A stretch of DNA of 64,000 bases from a bacterium (GTDB lineage: Bacteria; Actinomycetota; Acidimicrobiia; Acidimicrobiales; Bin134). Positions within the stretch are counted from its first letter, which is position 1; the number at the start of each line of letters is the position of its first letter. The notes beneath the pieces were generated by a model, which made no database searches, had not been told where the DNA came from, and was given only the letters and a program-made list of their open reading frames with translations. Where the stretch lies: contig JAPPAP010000032.1 in assembly GCA_026705465.1 (NCBI GenBank), forward strand, positions 66,693-130,692, read 5' to 3'. Position numbers and translations under genes: made by a program. This document shows, one piece after another, positions 18,972 to 27,486 of this stretch.

Positions 18972-19232
18972 GCTGAGCAGAGCGATATAGGAATCTGGAT
19001 TTCCGATCCAACGCAGAGCCCGCAATTCCTCTCCAGTGCGCTGACCCGATAACGCCGCGTGCAGCTCGTCGAGAGACGCCTCAAGCGTGGCTGCTGGGGG
19101 CATCCGGTCGGCCACTCCCACGATCCGGGTCTGGTCGCCGAACCGCAGCACCAGCCCCCGCAGTCCGGCGTCAATGATGCGCTGGCCCAACTCGGCGGCC
19201 AGCTCTTCGAACTCGGGGCTGACTGCCGCCAT
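18963..19232 (-). CDS. Small hypothetical protein
   Basis: 89 residues, not recognised. It has an acidic, Ala/Leu-rich N-terminal helix (SPEFEELAAELGQRIIDAGL), a short beta segment (GLVLRFGDQTRIVGVAD) and a C-terminal part ending in GNPDSYIALLSSG. There is no signal peptide or membrane segment. The case for a real gene is its position: it begins nine bases after the stop of an amidohydrolase gene on the same strand and overlaps the neighbouring plus-strand gene by only nine bases. It would be the last gene of the minus-strand P450/amidohydrolase run. Confidence 0.5.
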   Translation of the reverse strand: MAAVSPEFEELAAELGQRIIDAGLRGLVLRFGDQTRIVGVADRMPPAATLEASLDELHAALSGQRTGEELRALRWIGNPDSYIALLSSG

Positions 19233-19241
19233 CAGCCTTGC

Positions 19242-20471
19242 TCAACCCCGCAGCTCAGCGGCGGTGGGCAGGTCGAGGCTCAGCATTCGGATGGCGTTGT
19301 CCCGGCAGATGGCGTCTACCTCGGGCTGGGTCAGATGCCCCATCTGCGAGGCCAGCAGCTCCTTGGAGTGAGGCCAGGTGGAGTCGGAGTGGGGGTAGTC
19401 GGTCTCGGTGGTGATGGTCTCCAGGCCGATGGCGTCGATGTTGGCCAGACCCACCTTGTCGTCGAAGAAGCACACGAACACGTGATCCCGGTAGTAGGTG
19501 GACGGCGGCTCGGGCACCTTGTCGGCCACCCCACCCCAGGCGGCATTCTCCTTCCACACCACGTCGACCCGATCCAAGATGTAGGGCAGCCAGCCCATCT
19601 GGCCCTCTGAGTAGGCCACCTTGAGGCCGGGGAAGCGAACAAACACCCCCGACATCAGAAAGTCCACCAGCGAGTAGGTGGCGTTGGAGTGCACCAGGGC
19701 CGAGCCCACCGCGCCGGGGGCGTCGGCCGAAGTGGACACCATCTTCGAAGACGACCCGATGTGCATGCACACCACGGTGGCCGTCTCCTCGCACGCGGCG
19801 AAGAACGGGTCCCAGTAACCGGAGTGGATCGATGGCAGGCCCAGGTTGGGCGGAATCTCCGAAAAGCACACCGCCCGCACGCCCCGCTCGGCGTTGCGCC
19901 GGACCTCGGCTGCGGCCAGCTCCACATCCCACAGGGGGATGAGGCACAGCGGGATCAACCGCCCGCCGGAAGGGCCGCACCACTCCTCCACCATCCAGTC
20001 GTTGTAGGCCTGCACGCACAGCAGGGCCAGGTCCATGTCGGAGGCCTCGGCGAAGGCCTGGCCGCAGAACCGGGGGAACGACGGGAAGCACAGCGAGGCG
20101 TCCACATGGCCGATGTCCATGTCGGACAGCCGGGGATCAACCTGCCAGGCGCCAGGCTGCATCTCCTCGAAGGTGATTCCCACCATCTGGAGCTCATCGC
20201 GGGGGAAGGTCACCGCCGAGTGGGTGCGCACCATCGGATAGTGAAGATCCTCGTAGTACCAATACGCGGTGGGCCGTCCTGTGCCCTCAGTCCACGAGAA
20301 CACGCCTCCCACATAGGAGATCTCGCATGGGGCGGTCACTACTCGGGGGCCGATGTCGGCGTAGCGGGAGGGCAGCCGAGACTGCCACACATGAGGCGGC
20401 TCGATGACGTGGTCGTCTACCGAGATGATCGGCGGAATCTCAATGGCCGACTCAGCCGCCGCCGTTCCCAT
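19242..20471 (-). CDS. Amidohydrolase_2-family protein (decarboxylase/hydrolase type)
   Basis: 409 residues. The N-terminal metal motif is SVDDHVIEP (Asp-x-His type). A central His lies in VVCMHIGSSSKM and the C-terminal metal or catalytic Asp in TETDYPHSDSTWP. This is the TIM-barrel amidohydrolase_2 family, which includes gamma-resorcylate decarboxylase and ACMS decarboxylase. Members decarboxylate aromatic acids or hydrolyse ring products. It abuts the P450 gene (P450 stop and this ATG share the base at 20471) and resembles the protein from 23778-24998, for example in INRNAERG-like and LPSIHS stretches. The two look like paralogues. A ring-processing role with the P450 is plausible but unproven. 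Confidence 0.85.
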   Translation of the reverse strand: MGTAAAESAIEIPPIISVDDHVIEPPHVWQSRLPSRYADIGPRVVTAPCEISYVGGVFSWTEGTGRPTAYWYYEDLHYPMVRTHSAVTFPRDELQMVGITFEEMQPGAWQVDPRLSDMDIGHVDASLCFPSFPRFCGQAFAEASDMDLALLCVQAYNDWMVEEWCGPSGGRLIPLCLIPLWDVELAAAEVRRNAERGVRAVCFSEIPPNLGLPSIHSGYWDPFFAACEETATVVCMHIGSSSKMVSTSADAPGAVGSALVHSNATYSLVDFLMSGVFVRFPGLKVAYSEGQMGWLPYILDRVDVVWKENAAWGGVADKVPEPPSTYYRDHVFVCFFDDKVGLANIDAIGLETITTETDYPHSDSTWPHSKELLASQMGHLTQPEVDAICRDNAIRMLSLDLPTAAELRG

Positions 20472-21706
20472 TACTGCACCGCAATGGGGAACATGCCCAG
20501 AGCACCGTCGCCCTCAGGCTCGCTGCGGTCGAACTCCGCGTTCAGACCTATCAGCCCCCGGGTGAATGCGCCGGCGCGGTACTGGGGCTCATAGAAGGGC
20601 TCCAGCCTCATGTCGGGCAGCCGCCGGGTCAGCTCTTCGAACATCACCTTGAGCTGCAACCGAGCCATCGACGCCCCCAAGCAGAAATGGGTGCCGAAGC
20701 CGAAGGAGAGATGGTGGCGGGCGTCGCGTCGCACATCCAGCTCGTCGGGGTTCTCGAATACCTCGGGATCGCGATTGGCCGAGGCATACATCAACAACAC
20801 CTGATCGCCCTCGTTTAGGGTCTTGCCGTGCAACTCATGGGCAGTGGTCACCGTGCGGCGCATGTTCAAGATGGGCGACACATAGCGGATGAACTCCTCC
20901 ACCGCGGTCTCGCCGATCACCTCGGGCTCGTCAATGAGGATCTGGCGCTGGTCCGGGCTTTCTATCAGCGCCAGGCAGGTGGTGCCGATCACCGTGCGGG
21001 TGGTCTCGGCTCCGCCGTCCAGCACCAGAAGCACCTCGTGCATGATGTCCTCGTCGCTGAGCGGCTTGCCATCCAGCTCCTTGTGGCACCACATGGAGAT
21101 GAGGTCGTCTTGGGGGTCGGCCTTGCGCTTCTGGACCAGCTCGTAGGTGACGCCCATCCAGTCCTCGATGGCCCGGTCGCCCTGCACAGTGTGGAACGCG
21201 GGTCCGCCGCCGCCTTGCATGGTGGCCTCCGACCAGTGCATAACTCGAGACCACATTTCGGGGGGATAGCCCAGCCGCTCGCCAATCATGTAGGCCGGAA
21301 GCGGAGCAGCCAGGTCGTACACCACATCGCACCACCCCCGGGGCGCCACCCGGTCGATCAGCTCAGTGACCACCGCCTTGATCTTGTCCTCCTGCTTGCG
21401 AACGGCCCGAGGAGTGAATTCCCGGGCCACCAACATCCGCTGGCGCTGGTGGTCGGGGTCGTCCATGTTGATCATGGAGTCCGACATCTCGATCTTGGGG
21501 CGGCTGCCGGAGGCCGAGCTGTACAGGTCGGTGTTCTTCTCCACGGCCAGTACATCAGCGTGGCGGGATACCCCCCAGATCTCGTTCTTGGCGTCCCAAT
21601 ACACCGGGTCGTTCTCCCGCAGCCAGGAGTACACCGGGTACGGGTCGTGGGCGTACATGTACCCGTCTAGCAGGTCAATGGGCTGGATCATCTCAGCAGT
21701 CGCCAT
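20471..21706 (-). CDS. Cytochrome P450
   Basis: 411 residues. The I-helix motif GGAETT lies in LLVLDGGAETTRTVIG, the ExxR pair in VEEFIRYVSPI, and the heme loop is FGFGTHFCLGASMARLQ with its Cys thiolate. It is clearly distinct from the P450 at 1315, so the window has two families. The N-terminus PIDLLDGYMYAHDPYPVYSWLRE is that of a soluble bacterial P450. It is directly upstream of an amidohydrolase with no spacer, so a joint catabolic route is likely. Electron partners may be the ferredoxin and reductase at 44210-45617. The substrate is unknown. Confidence 0.93.
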   Translation of the reverse strand: MATAEMIQPIDLLDGYMYAHDPYPVYSWLRENDPVYWDAKNEIWGVSRHADVLAVEKNTDLYSSASGSRPKIEMSDSMINMDDPDHQRQRMLVAREFTPRAVRKQEDKIKAVVTELIDRVAPRGWCDVVYDLAAPLPAYMIGERLGYPPEMWSRVMHWSEATMQGGGGPAFHTVQGDRAIEDWMGVTYELVQKRKADPQDDLISMWCHKELDGKPLSDEDIMHEVLLVLDGGAETTRTVIGTTCLALIESPDQRQILIDEPEVIGETAVEEFIRYVSPILNMRRTVTTAHELHGKTLNEGDQVLLMYASANRDPEVFENPDELDVRRDARHHLSFGFGTHFCLGASMARLQLKVMFEELTRRLPDMRLEPFYEPQYRAGAFTRGLIGLNAEFDRSEPEGDGALGMFPIAVQ

Positions 21707-21745
21707 AAGCGGCGATGCTAGCGGGACGGGCCGGGAAACTTCCCC

Positions 21746-22330
21746 TCAGCCAGCGGCGAGATTCTCGGCCGCGAACTCCCAGTTGATCAGGTGGTCTAAG
21801 AACGCCTCCACATAAGCGGCCCGAGCGTTCTGGTAGTCGAGGTAATAGGCGTGCTCCCACACGTCCACCACCAGCAAAGCCCGGCGATCGTGTAGCAGCG
21901 GCAGATCGGCGTTGGCCGTCTGCATGATGGCGAGGCCGTTTTCGTCGGCCACCAGCCAGGTCCACCCGGAGCCGAATAGGCCCACGGCCGCGTCGGCGAA
22001 CTGGCGACGGAACTCATCGGTCGAGCCGAATGCAGCGTCGATGGCCTCTCGCATCGGTCCCGAGGGGGCACCGCCGCCATCGGGGCTCATCGATTGCCAG
22101 TAGAAGGTGTGATTCCAGATCTGGGCGGCGTTGTTGAAGATTGCGCCCTCGGCGCCCAAGACCACCTTTTCCAGCTCGGCACCCTCCCACTGGGTATCCG
22201 CGGTCAAGCGGTTCAGGTTGGCCACGTAGCCGGCGTGATGGCGCCCGTAGTGGAAGCTCATCGTGTCGGCGCTCACATAGGGTTCGAGCGCGCTCTGGCT
22301 ATAGGGAAGGGGGGGAAGCTCAAATGCCAT
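21746..22330 (-). CDS. sodB: Superoxide dismutase, Fe-type
   Basis: 194 residues from ATG 22330; the earlier in-frame start at 22354 adds residues foreign to the family. Metal ligands fit: His27 in SFHYGRHHAGY, His74 in NHTFYW, and Asp156/His160 in DVWEHAYY. Gln70 in NNAAQIWNH is the second-sphere Gln position typical of iron enzymes, whereas Mn enzymes usually carry the Gln elsewhere. It dismutates superoxide in the cytoplasm; no signal peptide is seen. Its first 11 bases overlap the end of the amidohydrolase gene, so it is translated from the same message as a catabolic enzyme, an unusual place for a stress gene. Confidence 0.93.
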   Translation of the reverse strand: MAFELPPLPYSQSALEPYVSADTMSFHYGRHHAGYVANLNRLTADTQWEGAELEKVVLGAEGAIFNNAAQIWNHTFYWQSMSPDGGGAPSGPMREAIDAAFGSTDEFRRQFADAAVGLFGSGWTWLVADENGLAIMQTANADLPLLHDRRALLVVDVWEHAYYLDYQNARAAYVEAFLDHLINWEFAAENLAAG

Positions 22331-23759
22331 ATCCGGACAACACGGTATCGGCAAAAAAATCGGGATTGATAGCCGTATACATTCGAAATGGATTTTCGAA
22401 AACGAAGGCCCGGAAGTCTTCCGTAGTGATCAGTCCCTCTTCCACCAAGCCGTGAGCCTCGTCCATGATCGATTCGATTTCGGTGACATCCCAGTGGCCG
22501 ATGTCAGATGAGAACACGGCATTGAGCCGCACCCCGCAGGGGTTTGCCGGCCCAAATGCCACATGGACGCCCCGGTCGTCAGCTTCGCATCCGAAGTAGA
22601 GCGACGAAGCGAACGACTCGGCGATCTCCTCTTCTGAGCTAACGGCCAGCTGAGTCCACTCATCTGGGTCTTCGGGTGTGCCCCCGTGGATGGGCATTTC
22701 GTGGGCGTAGGAGGCCAGGTCGTCGCCCAGAGTCGCCCGAAAGTTGTCTCCGTAGAGCTCGAAGTATCGCCCCAGCTCGTCGATGTCGAGCAGGGCAGGG
22801 TCGAAGTTGCGCTGGATAGCCTCCCAGCTGCGTTTTTCCCAGTGCTCGATGATGTCGCACAGCAGTTGGGTGCCCCACGACACGCCGCATTCCAAGAAGA
22901 CGAACGGCAGTTCGGGGATGCGGCGGGTGACCCCGCCCAAGAACAGCGCTTTGCACAGTTCGTACATCAGGGCCTGGAACTGACCGATGTGATTGGCGGT
23001 ATAGCTGGAAACGAAGGTGTGGACGCCGGGGCGGAAGGACAGTCCGCCGTGGAAGGTGGCGGCGAAGCCCAGTTCCACACAGCGTCGCCACACCGGGTCG
23101 TAGTCGTAGGCCGAGTCCAGCCCGTAGCAGTCGAACCAGTGGTGCTGGCCGGGCCACAGCCATCCCGATCGGGTCTGAAGGTCGGGATGGTCGATGGGAC
23201 GCATCACCCCCTCGGCGAACACCACTACTTTCAGGCCCAGCGCGGCGCAGTGCTCCAGTTCGGCAATGGCCTCTTCGGGGGTGTGGGCCGGGATGATCCC
23301 GGCCATGGCCATTCGGTCGGCGTAGGGGTTGTAGACGTCGGCGTAGAACTCGTTGAACGCCCGGCACAGGCCAGTGCGATAGTCGGCGTCCTCCACCGCG
23401 CAGCTGGTGAGGGTGTTGGTGGGGTACAGCACCGAGTAGTCGATGCCGACTTCGGGCAGACGCTCGTAGAGCAGCGCGGGCAGCATGGCCGTGGCCCGGT
23501 CCAGCACGTTGGCAGTGTGCGTCCCCCACCAAGCCCCCTGCGGCGAGCGGGTCCGGCGGCGCTCGTCGAGGCTGCGAGCCATCTGTGAGTTGCGCATGGG
23601 GAGGCCCTCCGAGAGGTACCGCCCATACAGATCGGCGCCCAGCACCCGCTCCAAGTGGGGTTGTTGAGCCGCGGTGATCTCCAGCACATGGCCATCGGCG
23701 TCGATCACCGGGTGCCCGAATCGGCTCACCGCTGCCTCCACATCATGTCTGGACAGCAA
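22320..23759 (-). CDS. Amidohydrolase_2-family protein
   Basis: 479 residues, longer than its two neighbours from the same superfamily. The N-terminal motif is VIDADGHVLEI and the C-terminal metal Asp is probably in FSSDIGHWDVTE. The middle contains ATFHGGLSFRPG and FLECGVSWGTQ. It is only distantly like the amidohydrolases at 19242 and 23778. Proteins of this kind are common in environmental actinobacteria and most lack a tested function. It ends 11 bases inside the start of the superoxide dismutase gene and begins 18 bases after the next amidohydrolase. The three probably share a transcript. Confidence 0.83.
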   Translation of the reverse strand: MLSRHDVEAAVSRFGHPVIDADGHVLEITAAQQPHLERVLGADLYGRYLSEGLPMRNSQMARSLDERRRTRSPQGAWWGTHTANVLDRATAMLPALLYERLPEVGIDYSVLYPTNTLTSCAVEDADYRTGLCRAFNEFYADVYNPYADRMAMAGIIPAHTPEEAIAELEHCAALGLKVVVFAEGVMRPIDHPDLQTRSGWLWPGQHHWFDCYGLDSAYDYDPVWRRCVELGFAATFHGGLSFRPGVHTFVSSYTANHIGQFQALMYELCKALFLGGVTRRIPELPFVFLECGVSWGTQLLCDIIEHWEKRSWEAIQRNFDPALLDIDELGRYFELYGDNFRATLGDDLASYAHEMPIHGGTPEDPDEWTQLAVSSEEEIAESFASSLYFGCEADDRGVHVAFGPANPCGVRLNAVFSSDIGHWDVTEIESIMDEAHGLVEEGLITTEDFRAFVFENPFRMYTAINPDFFADTVLSGYGI

Positions 23760-23777
23760 CCCAAAGTGGAGTCTGAG

Positions 23778-24998
23778 CTACGGCAGGCAGTCGTCGGGCA
23801 GCGGGTGGCGAAACAGGCGAGCCGCGTTCTCATGGGTGAGCTTGCGGATCACGTCATCGCTCAAATGGCCAAGCTTCGACTCCAGGGTGTCTTGGCATCC
23901 GGGCCAGGTGGAGTCGGCGTGGGGATAGTCGGTTTCCACCATGGTGTGGTCGAGATTCATAGCGATCACCGCGTCGATGGACGACGGATCGTTGATGGTG
24001 CAGTAGTAGAAGTTGCGCATCAGCACCTCGTGAGGGCCAATGTCGGTACCTCCGGGCCACAAACCCCGGCCATGTCCCGAGATTTCAATCTGGTGCTTGA
24101 GCCGGTCGTACATGATGGGCACCCAGCCACACCCCCCCTCCGACATGGCGATCTTGATGTTGGGGAAACGCACGGGGATGCCCGACCACACCCAGTCGGC
24201 CGCGGCGGCATAGGCGTGCATCTGGAACATGGTGGCCCCCACACCAATTGAAGGTCCGCCTGGGTCTGTGGGCATGACGTGACCCGACGACGCTACGTGC
24301 AAGCAGATCACTGTGTCGGTCTCCTCGCACGCCTTCCATACCGGCTCCCACCAGTCGCTGTGGATGGAAGGCAGGCCTATGTTGTGGGGTATCTCTGGGA
24401 GAGTGACAGCCACGAACCCCCGCTCCGCATTGCGGCGGATTTCGGCCGCGGCCAGATCGGCGTCCTTGAGCCAGGTAATGCCCATGGGGATGATTCGTTC
24501 GGGATAGGAGCCCCACCACTCCTCATACACCCAGTCGTTGAACGCCCGGGTCACGGCCAGGCCCAGCTCGGGATCGGAGCAATCGGAATAAACCCTGCCG
24601 CAGAACCCGGTGATTTGGCTGGGGAAACAGATCGACGCCCAGATGCCGCCTAGGTCCATATCGTGGATGCGAGCCTTGATGTCCCAGGAACCCCGGCGCA
24701 TGTCGGAGAATCGGGCCGGCTCCATGGTGAAGTCGTTGCGGTCTGCCCGCCCCACCAAGGCGTTCAATCCGAGCTGGGGGTAGATTTCCCCGTCGAATTC
24801 CCAGTGCTGACCGCCATCTTCGCTCTCCACGACCTTCGGTGCCCGATCGGCGAATCGGGCCGGCACCCGTCCCTCGAACAGCCAAGGAGGCTCGACAAGG
24901 TGGTCGTCAACGGAAATAAGCGTGTAGCGGATGCGCTGGGGGTCGGGGTCGGGAAGCAGCAGATCACTGGGCTTCTCGTGGATGTCGACGATGGTCAT
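23778..24998 (-). CDS. Amidohydrolase_2-family protein
   Basis: 406 residues. Family signs are SVDDHLVEPPWLF near residue 30, VICLHVASSGHVMP in the middle, and METDYPHADSTWPG-type sequence (here VETDYPHADSTWP) near the C-terminus. It is a close relative of the protein at 19242-20471, sharing the DDHxxEPP start, LPSIHS, WYEEWWG-like and TDYPH.DSTWP elements. It is first in the minus-strand run that goes on to the second amidohydrolase and the dismutase. The start is the ATG at 24998; no obvious ribosome-binding site was noted. The reaction is unknown; decarboxylation of an aromatic acid is the likeliest class. Confidence 0.85.
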   Translation of the reverse strand: MTIVDIHEKPSDLLLPDPDPQRIRYTLISVDDHLVEPPWLFEGRVPARFADRAPKVVESEDGGQHWEFDGEIYPQLGLNALVGRADRNDFTMEPARFSDMRRGSWDIKARIHDMDLGGIWASICFPSQITGFCGRVYSDCSDPELGLAVTRAFNDWVYEEWWGSYPERIIPMGITWLKDADLAAAEIRRNAERGFVAVTLPEIPHNIGLPSIHSDWWEPVWKACEETDTVICLHVASSGHVMPTDPGGPSIGVGATMFQMHAYAAAADWVWSGIPVRFPNIKIAMSEGGCGWVPIMYDRLKHQIEISGHGRGLWPGGTDIGPHEVLMRNFYYCTINDPSSIDAVIAMNLDHTMVETDYPHADSTWPGCQDTLESKLGHLSDDVIRKLTHENAARLFRHPLPDDCLP

Positions 24999-25078
24999 GG
25001 CCGAAGCCTACGGTTCGAGATGCGACCTGCGCTAGAAGCCAGCCCCCCAAACTTGGATTTCGTGCTGGTGGCTTCGGC

Positions 25079-25453
25079 TCAGTCCAGGCCAGCGGCCCGG
25101 AACGCCCGACTGAGCAACGGTGGGATCTCCCCTCCCGCGGCCTCTTCCAGATCCTCCTCATCCGCTTCCTTCATAGTGGGAAGTCGGAGGGTGCCAGAAG
25201 ACTCCGACGAGTCGGAGGCAGCGTCGTCAATCAGCACCAGCTCGGGCTCCGAAACTGGGGAACGCGAATCTGCCAGGGTCCATCCCAGCGGAACGACCAC
25301 CGCATCAGCATGGGCCCGGCACAGCGGGACGCCAGCAATGCCGGTGTCCTCCCGGATGTCCACGACATGAGCTGCCAACTCCCGGGCATTGATCAACAGG
25401 ATCGCCGAGGCACGGGCCCCGCACGACACACGCGCGCAGAACTTTCGCGACAT
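25079..25453 (-). CDS. DUF3499-like small protein
   Basis: 124 residues from ATG 25453; the track upstream to 25579 crosses the divergent promoter and is not used. The N-terminus RKFCARVSCGARASAILL and the later VPLCRAHADAVVVPLGWTL give Cys-x4-Cys and Cys-x2-His pairs that could bind a zinc ion. This arrangement resembles the actinobacterial DUF3499 family. The C-terminal 50 residues are acidic and probably disordered. A GAAGG sequence lies about 12 bases before the start. It is divergent from the gene at 25539. Function is not known for the family. Confidence 0.6.
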   Translation of the reverse strand: MSRKFCARVSCGARASAILLINARELAAHVVDIREDTGIAGVPLCRAHADAVVVPLGWTLADSRSPVSEPELVLIDDAASDSSESSGTLRLPTMKEADEEDLEEAAGGEIPPLLSRAFRAAGLD

Positions 25454-25538
25454 AGAAAAGAAATTACCTTCGCAGCAGCCAGAAATAACGGATACCCCGG
25501 TTGCACCACCTTGTGGAACCGCAGTAGATAGGTGAGGA

Positions 25539-26543
25539 ATGGAATCAGGTGGTGTCAATCGACGGGCTGTTGAAGTCATGGCCCGTCAGTTGGAGCTATG
25601 TCGGGCCGCCCCGGGCCGCCCAGCCATAGTGCTGGCCGATGAAGACACCGATCCGGCGCTTCTGAATTCTGCTGTCCAAGCCCTCAACAAGGTCGGATCT
25701 CTCCCGAGAACCGTGCTGGTCGACGATCAACCAAAGGGCGGAATGGATGCTGATCTGACCCCGCCCGACATCATCGTCAACCTTCTCAATAGCTACTCAG
25801 ACGCAGGGGAAACGTTCGTCCCCCCGAACAGCCGAGTGTTGTCGGTGGTAGCCCACAACACTGGCGAACTGCGGGGAGTGGTGCCCCACGTCGGTCTGAG
25901 CCGCCGGGTGAAGCGGGGCATGGAGCTTCTGGCAGCCGGGCAGCATCTGCATGTGGGCGACGACAAGGGCACAAACTTGAGGATTGGATTGAAGGGCGCT
26001 CGCCGCTGGAAGCACGACGGGATAGCGACAACATCGGGCGAGGATGCCCAGTGGCCTCGAGGGATGATCGGGACGGCTCCAGTTCTGGGAACGGCCAAGG
26101 GCACTGTGGTGATGTCCCCGGGCGATATCTGGCTCCCGATGGGCTGGTACGCCCGCTCCTCGGTGGTGCTGACATTCGAGGGGGGACGGATGGTGAGCAT
26201 CGAGGGCCCGCGAAGCGAGACCGATGCCATCCGAGCCCATTTGGCCTCGGTCGGCACTCCCTCGGCCTACCGGCTCGATGCCGTGGAGATCGGCCTCTTG
26301 TGGCTCGACCGCCCTCGGTCGCCGGCGCTGTTCGAACCGGGCTTCGCCGATTCCTTCGGGATTGCCGACCGCTATGGCCATGTGGTGGTCGCCACTGGCG
26401 ATTACCCCACCGTCGGCATCGCCTGTTGCCTGAGGAGCGCCACGGTGGCCGTCGACGAGGTGGCTGCCGTCCGCTCCGGGCGGCCCCAAGGCGAACTCGC
26501 TCCCGACGTCTACGAACAGGCCGCCCACCGCTACCCCCTATAA
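25539..26543 (+). CDS. Putative M29/NicX-like metalloenzyme-fold protein
   Basis: 334 residues, only tentatively recognised. The layout, with an N-terminal alpha/beta half, then VLSVVAHNTGELRGVVPH and MSPGDIWLPM...FEGGRMVSIEG, resembles the M29 aminopeptidase-like family. That family includes the ring-opening 2,5-dihydroxypyridine dioxygenase NicX. I could not place the usual metal-binding Glu and His residues with confidence. No signal peptide or membrane helix is present. It starts 85 bases from the divergent DUF3499-like gene and is followed 10 bases later by an aldo/keto reductase, likely in the same transcript. If it is NicX-like it may open a ring. This is an inference from faint similarity. 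Confidence 0.45.
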   Translation: MESGGVNRRAVEVMARQLELCRAAPGRPAIVLADEDTDPALLNSAVQALNKVGSLPRTVLVDDQPKGGMDADLTPPDIIVNLLNSYSDAGETFVPPNSRVLSVVAHNTGELRGVVPHVGLSRRVKRGMELLAAGQHLHVGDDKGTNLRIGLKGARRWKHDGIATTSGEDAQWPRGMIGTAPVLGTAKGTVVMSPGDIWLPMGWYARSSVVLTFEGGRMVSIEGPRSETDAIRAHLASVGTPSAYRLDAVEIGLLWLDRPRSPALFEPGFADSFGIADRYGHVVVATGDYPTVGIACCLRSATVAVDEVAAVRSGRPQGELAPDVYEQAAHRYPL

Positions 26544-26553
26544 GGTCAGCCCA

Positions 26554-27486
26554 ATGGAAGAACGCAGTATTGGAAGTTTGTCGGCCTCGGTGATCGGGCT
26601 GGGGTGCAACAACTTCGGCATGACCATCGATGCCGATGCCACCCAGACGGTGGTCGATGCCGCGATGGATGCCGGGATCAACTACTTCGACACCGCTGAC
26701 CTGTACGGGCGGGGCAAGTCCGAAGAGTTTCTCGGCGCTGCGCTGGGCAGCCGGCGCGATCAGGTGATTGTGGCCACCAAGTTCGGCCACCCCGGTGCTC
26801 TGCCCGAAGGGCAAAGGGGTGGAGACCCGGCCTGGATTCGCCAAGCGGTCGAGGCCAGCCTCACCCGGCTGAACACCGACCGAATCGACCACTATCAGCT
26901 CCACATGCCCGACCCCGACACCCCCCAGGCGGAGACTCTGGGAGCACTCCAGGAACTGGTCGATGAGGGCAAAATTCTGGAGATCGGCTGTTCCAACTTC
27001 AACGCCGAGCAGATCGACGAGGCGGAGCTCGCCGCGGCACAAGCCGAAGCGGGCAACTACGCCAGCGTGCAGAACCACTACTCAGTATTGACTCGTGACG
27101 TGGAGGATGAGGGCGTGGCAGACGCCTGCGAGCGCACCGGGATGACGGTGGTTCCCTATTTCCCCCTGGAGTCCGGGCTGCTCACCGGCAAGTACTCGGG
27201 GATGACGCCCCCTGAGGGATCGCGGCTCTCCCTTTGGAAGGGCGAGATGCGAGACATGTTCTTGAGCGAGGGCAACTTGGCTGCGGTGGATCGGCTCACC
27301 AACTACGCCGCCGACTCTGGTCACAGCATTTTGGAGCTGGCCATCGGGTGGCTGGTGTCCAACCCGGCGGTGGCCACCGTCATCTGCGGAGCCACCAAGC
27401 CTTCCCAGGTGGCCTCCAACGTGGCTGCGGCCGATTGGGCTATGTCCCCTGCTCAGCGATCCGAGATCGCCGAACTGGCCTCATAG
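26554..27486 (+). CDS. Aldo/keto reductase
   Basis: 310 residues, normal AKR length. The catalytic tetrad is readable: Asp and Tyr in NYFDTADLYGRGKSE, Lys in VIVATKFGHP, and His in IDHYQLHMPDP. The C-terminal NADPH-binding region is AIGWLVSNPAVATVICGATKPSQVASN. It reduces an aldehyde or ketone with NADPH in the cytoplasm. It follows the M29-like gene by 10 bases. Its last 34 bases overlap, on the other strand, the 3' end of the phosphosugar mutase gene. The substrate is unknown. Confidence 0.9.
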   Translation: MEERSIGSLSASVIGLGCNNFGMTIDADATQTVVDAAMDAGINYFDTADLYGRGKSEEFLGAALGSRRDQVIVATKFGHPGALPEGQRGGDPAWIRQAVEASLTRLNTDRIDHYQLHMPDPDTPQAETLGALQELVDEGKILEIGCSNFNAEQIDEAELAAAQAEAGNYASVQNHYSVLTRDVEDEGVADACERTGMTVVPYFPLESGLLTGKYSGMTPPEGSRLSLWKGEMRDMFLSEGNLAAVDRLTNYAADSGHSILELAIGWLVSNPAVATVICGATKPSQVASNVAAADWAMSPAQRSEIAELAS

